Part shown: piece by piece, positions 57,201 to 64,000 of the stretch | How the letters are laid out: every line of letters begins with the position of its first letter | Numbering within the stretch: the first letter of the stretch is position 1 | Assembly: GCA_008694505.1 (NCBI GenBank) | Contig: VZDJ01000594.1 | Coordinates: forward strand, 6,684,948 to 6,748,947 | Direction of reading: 5' to 3' | Source of the DNA: Cyanoderma ruficeps | Taxonomy: Eukaryota > Chordata > Aves > Passeriformes > Timaliidae | Length of the DNA: 64,000 bases | Made by a program: the position numbers and the translations under genes | Notes under the pieces: generated by a model | Told to the model about the DNA's origin: nothing | What the model saw: the letters and a program-made list of their open reading frames with translations, nothing else | Databases searched by the model: none

Positions 57201-58200
57201 AAATGTTGAGAGGATTCAGCCTTCAAAGAGCTCATAGAATTTGATATAGAAATAATCCAAGAGGATTTCCATGGTGATAGGAATATGATCCGGCCTACAC
57301 TTTAAGGAAATGGCATAAAAGCAAATGTTAGAAAAGTTAGATTAATAAGTAATCATTTCTCTGACAATAAAATCAAGTGGAATAGGCCAGACATGAGTGG
57401 AATGTATAAGTCATTGCTTTAAAATGGGCTGGGGCAAGCAACATTCAGTCAGGTGTGCACAGGATCCACACTTCAATTTTGAGTCAACCTCTTAAAAAAT
57501 GAAGTTAATTATTGTGTGGAAAGGGAACAGTGTGTATTGCTCTGCTTGGAAATGGACGCTCTACAGCAAGACACTGAACAGATGCAAATGGCTGAGAGGT
57601 GGAAAGTAAGAGCCTGTGAGACCACAAAGCTTCTGTGTTTTAGAAGAAAGAAAAATGGTGGGTTTTGTTTACTGATTTTGAGTCCAGCTTATTTGTATGA
57701 ATTAAGTGACACACAAATATTTTTATGACTGCATTTATTCTCCATGACAATATGAATGAGCCACTGAATAATAACCAAGTCTCTTGTGACTGCAGAAGAA
57801 GGGTGATTAAATTATAATCACATTGGATTAATTAATCTATAATATTTGTTCTTTATATGAAAGAGGAAAATCAGCCTTCAACATAAAGGTTATGTACTCA
57901 TGAGGTCTGTGTCTTAATAAAGAAAAGGCTTTGGGAAAAAGCTTGACAAGCCCTCCAGATATGATATGTTGTAAATGTAGACAGAAGGTTATTACTGATA
58001 TAAAATACATTCAATGTAATTATCAGCCACAACAAATAATCAGAGAGATGATAATGAATAATTAACATTTTTATTTTTCTGTAGTAATGTGTCTAATAGA
58101 TAAGTGCACAACATAGAATTAATTTATTATGCTATAGCATTTTAGTAATGAAAACTGTATCATCAAAATATCTTTTCAGTGGTAGTGCAAGATATCAGCT
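57201..58200. promoter_or_regulatory. AT-rich conserved-element-like block(s)
   Basis: 57210-57480 and 57720-58140 are complex AT-rich sequences with many ATTA/TAAT cores, including two palindromic sites at 57803-57821 and 57826-57837. The plus frame at 57516-57728 (70 codons) between them has no domain. Texture suggests regulatory DNA; conservation unknown. Confidence 0.32.
57803..57837. promoter_or_regulatory. Two adjacent palindromic homeodomain-type sites
   Basis: GTGATTA (57803-57809) and TAATCAC (57815-57821) are complements around AATTA. Four bases further on is the 12-bp palindrome GATTAATTAATC (57826-57837). Spaced TAAT/ATTA palindromes are bound by paired-class and similar homeodomain dimers. 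Occupancy is inference. Confidence 0.4.
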
Positions 58201-61200
58201 TAAATAACTGATAAGGTTTATTCCTTTGTTTTCCCCACCCAGTTGTACTGAAGATGCACTGAAAGCAAGGAACTAGCAAAAGGAACCAAAATAATCTTGA
58301 ACGAAAACCATAATGAAAATATAAAATTTATGATCTGATCCTCTAGTCCCAGTAAATAAAACAATACAGGGTATATGCAAAGACGACTCTCAATGCATTG
58401 CATTAAATTTATACACATTGAATTTTAATTCCATTTTTGTTGGATTTGTTGCTAACAAATTCTGGTTTTGAAATGTTCCAAATAAAATACCACTTCATCT
58501 TGTAAGGAATCAATTAGTGTGTCAAAATGAACTGTGTTCTGAACAAGAGGAAAAAAAATTATACCTGAAAATTATTGTATGTGTAGATTTTAATTACTTA
58601 AATCCACCCATTTTTGTATGAGAAAAATATTCTTAAATTTTTCGACTGCTTATAGGTCTCATTTTATGAAAAGTATTTATATATATTACTTTTAAATAAC
58701 AAAAATTATGTTTCTTTTTAATAGATTTTTTCCTACCTGTGGGTGAAAAAACCATTAATTTCATCATATTATGTAGAAGACAGTCATCTGCACGAGCATC
58801 ATCTCTGAAACCCTGGAGCTGTGAGCAGCATACCCTGTGCTTTTGATGCCCAAAATGACATTTTTATTAGTTCTTTTAGGTTTGCTAAAAAAGCGCTGAA
58901 TTTTAATTGGACACCTAAAAGCCCTTGGACCTCAGCTTCTTTCAGTCTCATAGTCTGCAGTTTAGTCTTATCTTTGGCTATTAATTATGGTGTGTTTCAC
59001 TGGTACTGTCAGCTCATGATGACAATATTGTATTAAGTAAAACTCTGTGTTTGAAAACACATTTTTTTCTTCTGCAGTACTTGGAGACCAAAGGTAGAGA
59101 AAGACAGACTGTGCCCTGAGAGCGTGAAGTATAAAGCACAAGTGAAACTTCAGGGGTTGAACATGAGGTTTTGGGTTTCTACTCCTTAATCAAGAAGAAG
59201 CCACCAAACAGCAGGAAAAGGCAGCAGTGCTTGAGGTCGTGGCTGAAGTGAAACAGAGGCAAAAAAAAATGAGCAGTGCTGTCCAGTCCTGCAGCAGCCA
59301 GCTCAGATCCTGGGAAGAAAAAAAACAGCTCTGGTGGTGCACTGGTATGTCAAAGCTGAGGTGTTCAACATTTTATGGCTTGTTTTCATGTGATTCCTTT
59401 TTAATTGTCTGCCATGCAGCCCCGAGGATGTCTTTGAGGAAGAAGGGAGGCTGTATGAACAAAGAAAGTCATGGAGGAGCATATTTCAGGCAAAAAAAGA
59501 GATAAAGGTGAGGAGAGGGTCTGGTGCTTGGAAAGTCTTGTTTTCCTTTGGTTAGTAGCTTGGAGATATGACAGTCTGATAAATTCTGGCTGCTGTAAAT
59601 CACACTAATAATCCTCACCAAGACCAACAGCTGCACTTTTTAAGGGTACTATAGAGCTAAAAAATACATTTCAAATGTTCCACTGCAGAGGCAGGTCACC
59701 AACACTCAGACCTGCTTCTGGGATTGGAGAGGGGACACTGCATTAGATATCTTAGAAGTCCAACACCTTGTTCTTGCTGGACATGTTCTTGATCAAAAAC
59801 CCATGCACAGTGGAGATGAGGACAGAAAGCTTTCTTTCCATATATATAATTTCCAATCCAGGTGAATTTCAACTGCAATGCTGACTTCCTTTAGTGTCAT
59901 CCTCCAAGGATTGTGTTTCATTTACACTATTGGGTAAAAACTGCCAGTAGTAGTGCCCACTTTAAGGAGAGTGGCATAGGCTGAGGAGTCCACAGGTTGC
60001 AAAAATACTTCCCTTAACTGTGAGAAGTTAAGGACCCCTAAAGTGAGGGACCCTAAGCTGTTTGGGGAGTCTGCCGTGTCAGCATTCAGAAGCTCCATTG
60101 TCTTCAGTCTGTATCACTCCTCAGGGCTCCCAGCCTGATTTTTGTGGGGTTTTTTCATTCTTTTTTTTGTGAATAGCTCCATCAGTTTCTCTTTCTGAGC
60201 AATATTTTAGCATTTCTCTTTCTTTTTTTCTTTTTTTTTCTCTTGTTCTCCAAGGTCTGCTTATTAAATTACTATGCAACTGCGATACTAAATCTTATCT
60301 TTTGGCTGTAGTGCACAGAAGTGGCAGATAAGACTTGAGGGGAGGGACAAACCATTTGTCTATCAGTAGACTACGAGAAGCAAGAAGAGAAGAAGATGAT
60401 ACTTTTGATGAATATTTGTAGCTGAGCAAGGCAGTGCACTAAATGGCTTTTTTCTGTTTTCGGTATAGGAGCATACTTGTATTTCTGAAAGCGAAAGACT
60501 TTTATAAGGCTCTAAATCAAACGTGAAGTTAAAAAAAAATTAAGATTTATAACAGCCTCCAGGATCTTACTATTCCCTGCTAGCAAAATTAATCTCCTGT
60601 TTACTTCATTGAGCAACGTACAGTCCTCGGTTAAGAAAATGTTTGGGTGATCTTACTCAGCTATATCTTCAGCAATAGGAAGGAAGTTTGCAGGAAGTGA
60701 TTTTTGGGTCTGTCCAGGAAAGGAAGTAACAAAGCACTGTGCTGTGGGCACAAAGGGTGAAAATGGCCACCAGGGATTCAAAAAAGAAAAAATACCTTAA
60801 CATGGGAAGTTAGATCAATAAACTTTCAAGCTTTCTTTTAAAACCACTTCAGCAGCAGCCGGTGTTTTCCTGATATAATGGTGGTGACTTGCTCATTGGT
60901 TTGGTCATCAAAAAAGGTAATGACCCAGTCTACACTGGAAAGGCAAGCTATTCGTAATTCAGAAGACCAAGGATTGTATGGAGTGCATGTGGACAATTTC
61001 CACCAGGCAAAGTAAGCCCCCATTTCCATCCCTGTGGGCACAAAGATGCCCCAGGCTGAGTCGTCCGTTCTGGGGTGGACAGAGCAGTGGTGCTGCTGGC
61101 AGTGCTCATAGCAGCTGCAAGTCCCCTCTGTGCTGAAGAGGACTCTCCTGGGGACACAAAGGGAAATTTAATTTTTGTTTTTACTGGCAGTGTCAGTTTT

Positions 61201-63760
61201 TTCTGTCTTTTCCTAATTTATGTTCAAATAGAGCAAGGATTTCAAAATAAGAGTTGACATTTAGTTCTTGTTAAAAAGCGATTACTTCAGCCAGTTGGGT
61301 GCTGACGAATTACTCAATTCCCTGTTTAAAAAAGGTCTTTAAGAAAAGTATGCGGATTTATGTTTTGGAAAATCTTCACCATCTTTCTATCTTTTCTCAA
61401 AGACAAATTTAAAAAAAACTGAACCGCTCCTGTCATCAGGCAAATGGCAGAGTGTCCCATACCCCCTCTAAATCTAGTTGCTATTGATCAGCTAGTGCAA
61501 TGTTTAATTATACTCATGAGGGAGAGGGACTTCTTCAGTGTGTGATTCATTATCCCTTATGAATGGAAACTTCTCAATCATGGTAGATAACCAATAAGCA
61601 AATGTTATTGATTGTTCTTCAACATCAAATAAGGATAATAAATATCACTATTTGGGGCTTGAATGTCACATTCAAGAGAAGCTTCATAACCATCTGTTAA
61701 TGAGTTTCTAATCTTTGACCCCCTTTCTAATGCCGGCTGTAGTCTCTTCTTGATCATTACAACTTCCCTGTCATCAAAAGATGACTCTGCCTTGGATCAT
61801 CTACATTAATACAGTGACTGTAAAAATCTTAAGTGTTAAAGAAGCTGTACTAAAGCCACTTAACAAAGACAAATTTCTTTAATGTCAAAATTTAGTGGAA
61901 AGTAAAGAAACAGCAAGAATAAGGAGTGGCAAAATGAAAACAGGTATAAGAAAAGTTGGTGTAAGATTGCAAAAGAGAATTTGTTCTATTACTGAACAAA
62001 CTTCTTGATGGCTCACCTCAAATAAAAGGGTTGACTGGACTGACCTGCCTCCAGCAACATCCTTCATACTATTTCTCACTCTTCTCTCAGTATCAGCTGC
62101 AGCACATAAAAAGGAACCACTAATATAGTCTTCTCACATTAAAAGAGAAAATGGAATGTGAAAAGTTATTAGAGAGAGAAGAGAGAACAAAAGAAAAAAT
62201 ATCTTGATACTCTTGTGTAGATCTGTGCTGCCATGTCTTGAAGGCTGAATGCTATATTTGAGAGACCACAAAGAAGAAATTGTGACATATCAGTGAAGGA
62301 AGATGAGGAACTGAGAAGATAAGGAATATGTTACATAGACTGGGGGAACTTATGGCTGGGATGTTGGAGTGGATATAAAGTAAGCATAGATGTTTCTACA
62401 AGCTGTATCTGCACTTTCCAATTCGTTTCCAAGTGGAATTATTCTTAAATAGATCCTCCTCTAGTCTCCATTTACCACCTGCTAAGTTGTCACAGCAGTC
62501 TTGGACCAAATACTTAATGGTGAAATTTGCTTACAAGCCAATATGTTAACCTCACCACGGCACATTTCCCTACTGTGCACCTAATAGAAAAATCACCCCA
62601 AGTATTTACTATAAGGAAATTAGATATTGATAAGGATTGAACAGAGGTGATGGTTTCATTTTCTGTCATTAGAAATGCCAATTCTGCTCCTCTTCACCAA
62701 GTTATTTCCCATAGGGACAAGAGCAGTTCACAGAAGTGACTCTGCTGCTCTGGGACCTCTCCTGTGCTGGCTCCAAAAGCTTGAGTGGGAAGGGAAGCGC
62801 TGTGACAGTGACTGCAAGAAGAGGCAGCAAGTGGATGCTGTCAACCAGGGAGTAAGAAGAAGCAATGAAACATTTCTTATAGGACTGATAAGCAGTCTGA
62901 CTGCTCTCTATTGCTTTTGTTTTTCCTCAGGAAAAATAATTCCTATCGGAACAATGAGATACCTCTGTCCGTGTCTGTGGTGAGCACTTTCCAATTATGC
63001 AAAAGTAAAAGAGCAAAAAAGGCTTGATGAAGAGTTTATAAAGGAATTGAGATGTGAGCTCATGTAGATGTACTGACAGGAGTGTGTGAAGAGCTTGGAT
63101 AGTGAATTGCTGTTTGTATGTTACTCAAGAAGGAAAAGGCATAGTCAAAGTAACGGGGGAAAAATAGTGATTTTTGGTGGCTTTCTTACTGAATATAAGT
63201 GGAATAAGTTTGTACCCTTTTGGGCCTGAGAAAGTAATGTGGCATTAATTGAGAGGCAAGATGATGAGAACTCAAGTCACTTGGAGTAATTTGACATTTC
63301 AGAGATGCTAGACCAGTCAGGTCTAGCAAAACAGGCATCCAGAGATCTGGGGACTGACATTAGTCAAAATTAGCACTGAGTTTAAAATAGATAAGATGGT
63401 GATATTTCTTAGAGGAAGAGAAAGCTTGGAAGGAAGCGTTAGAGTTATGTTTTCACCCTGCTTAGTTTTAGGTGATAGCCAAATACCAGAGGATGCTAAA
63501 GAGGCAGACCAAGACCTTTAATTTTCACACTGAAACAGGTCTAGAGAGATGTAAATCAGTGAATTATTAGCATAGAGATGGCAGTTGATGGTAACTGAAA
63601 ACGTCATCTTTGAACAGGCTGTGTTGGGATGGGCAGGATTGGTGTCATTAACAGTGGTAGAAGGAAAGATAAGAGTGTTTCAGCAAGGGTGAAACATTCA
63701 GAGGGCTGGGCTCGTAAAAGGCTTTAATTAAAATCATGATGCAAAATCCATTCATTTAAA
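58201..63760. other. Non-coding, no gene seen
   Basis: AT-rich desert. Pyrimidine-rich low complexity lies at 60156-60168 and 60213-60252. CCTTAACT/AGTTAAGG (60012-60019, 60026-60033) is a small hairpin. The plus frame at 59227-59505 is E/K/Q-rich because the DNA is purine-rich. Frames at 60838-61257 and 62675-62983 are short, without domains or splice support. No transposon or RNA gene is recognised. Confidence 0.62.
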
Positions 63761-63795
63761 TTCACACTGGCTTTAATGAGTTTTGGACCAGGTCC
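63761..63795. mobile_element. Possible decayed ancient amniote repeat
   Basis: CACTGGCTTTAATGAGTTTT followed by GGACCAGGTCC resembles ATTGACTTCAATGGGCTTT followed by GGATCAGGCC of the same old repeat group, in the opposite orientation to the copy at 29077. Short match. Confidence 0.38.
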
Positions 63796-64000
63796 AAAGA
63801 AGGAAAAAAATGAATTTCACAACAGGGAGCAAATGGCAGAATTCTAAGCTGGTTGAAAGCGGGTAAGAGAGACATTGAAGCTCCACCTACACATAATGTT
63901 ATCCTTTGGCCAGCAGACACAGGCACTTCATATGGTTTTGGTATGTTGAATGATTCCCAGGCAGCACAAGCTCTTGTGTCTTTAAGAACTCATACTAAAA
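63796..64000. other. Non-coding, nothing seen
   Basis: Plain sequence to the window edge; no gene, repeat or site recognised. Confidence 0.6.

Noticed and set aside
59180..59505. E/K/Q-rich frame resembling a coiled coil
   Set aside because: The plus strand is purine-rich, which by itself yields Glu, Lys and Gln codons. There is no heptad pattern that persists and no splice boundary.

Overview
The window looks like non-coding DNA from a sauropsid, most likely a bird. It is about 40% GC by eye and has no bacterial-style gene packing. The longest stop-free frames are under 200 codons, overlap one another on both strands, and sit in the GC-richer patches. I found no recognisable LINE, SINE, LTR or DNA transposon of any length, whereas a mammalian stretch of this size would normally be full of them. 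Several short, strongly decayed segments do resemble old dispersed repeats common in birds, turtles and crocodilians. Single N's inside homopolymer and microsatellite runs, and one five-N gap, point to a draft assembly. The species cannot be told from this.

I can support no protein-coding gene, tRNA, rRNA, known ncRNA or CRISPR array. The layout reads as a gene desert or the inside of a very large intron. From left to right: 1-4.9 kb is ordinary AT-rich DNA with a C11 tract and a TATTAG hexanucleotide array at 2.4-2.5 kb. 4.9-8.7 kb is the most striking part: AT-rich DNA full of homeodomain-type cores, a 26-bp perfect palindrome at 6551-6576, then the only CpG-dense stretch in the window (about 8081-8660), with a CCAAT box, a GC box and a 22-bp perfect palindrome combining MYB-like, GATA and E-box sequences. 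8.7-19 kb is plain sequence with poly-T, TTTG and ATTAA tracts. 19.19-20.4 kb again looks like a conserved regulatory element. 20.4-37.6 kb is mostly plain, with a 24-bp x3 minisatellite (29558-29629), TTA and TG microsatellites (32.1-32.3 kb) and two further enhancer-like blocks (28.26-28.57 and 32.78-33.14 kb). 37.6-45 kb holds a cluster of TAATCC sites, a fold-back with two perfect 20-bp arms carrying four GATA cores (38720-38766), and two more hairpins. 45-64 kb is AT-rich desert with a poly-T gap at 49.1 kb, enhancer-like blocks at 47.6-48.7 and 57.2-58.2 kb, and more decayed repeats.

My best reading is a regulatory landscape: an isolated CpG island with several putative long-range elements, of the kind that surrounds developmental transcription-factor genes. 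The target gene is not in the window. Calls of conserved-element-like sequence rest on texture and motif content in one sequence, not on an alignment, so their confidence is low. The palindromes and simple repeats are read directly and are certain as sequence facts; their functions are inference. I saw no sign of a novel multi-gene system.
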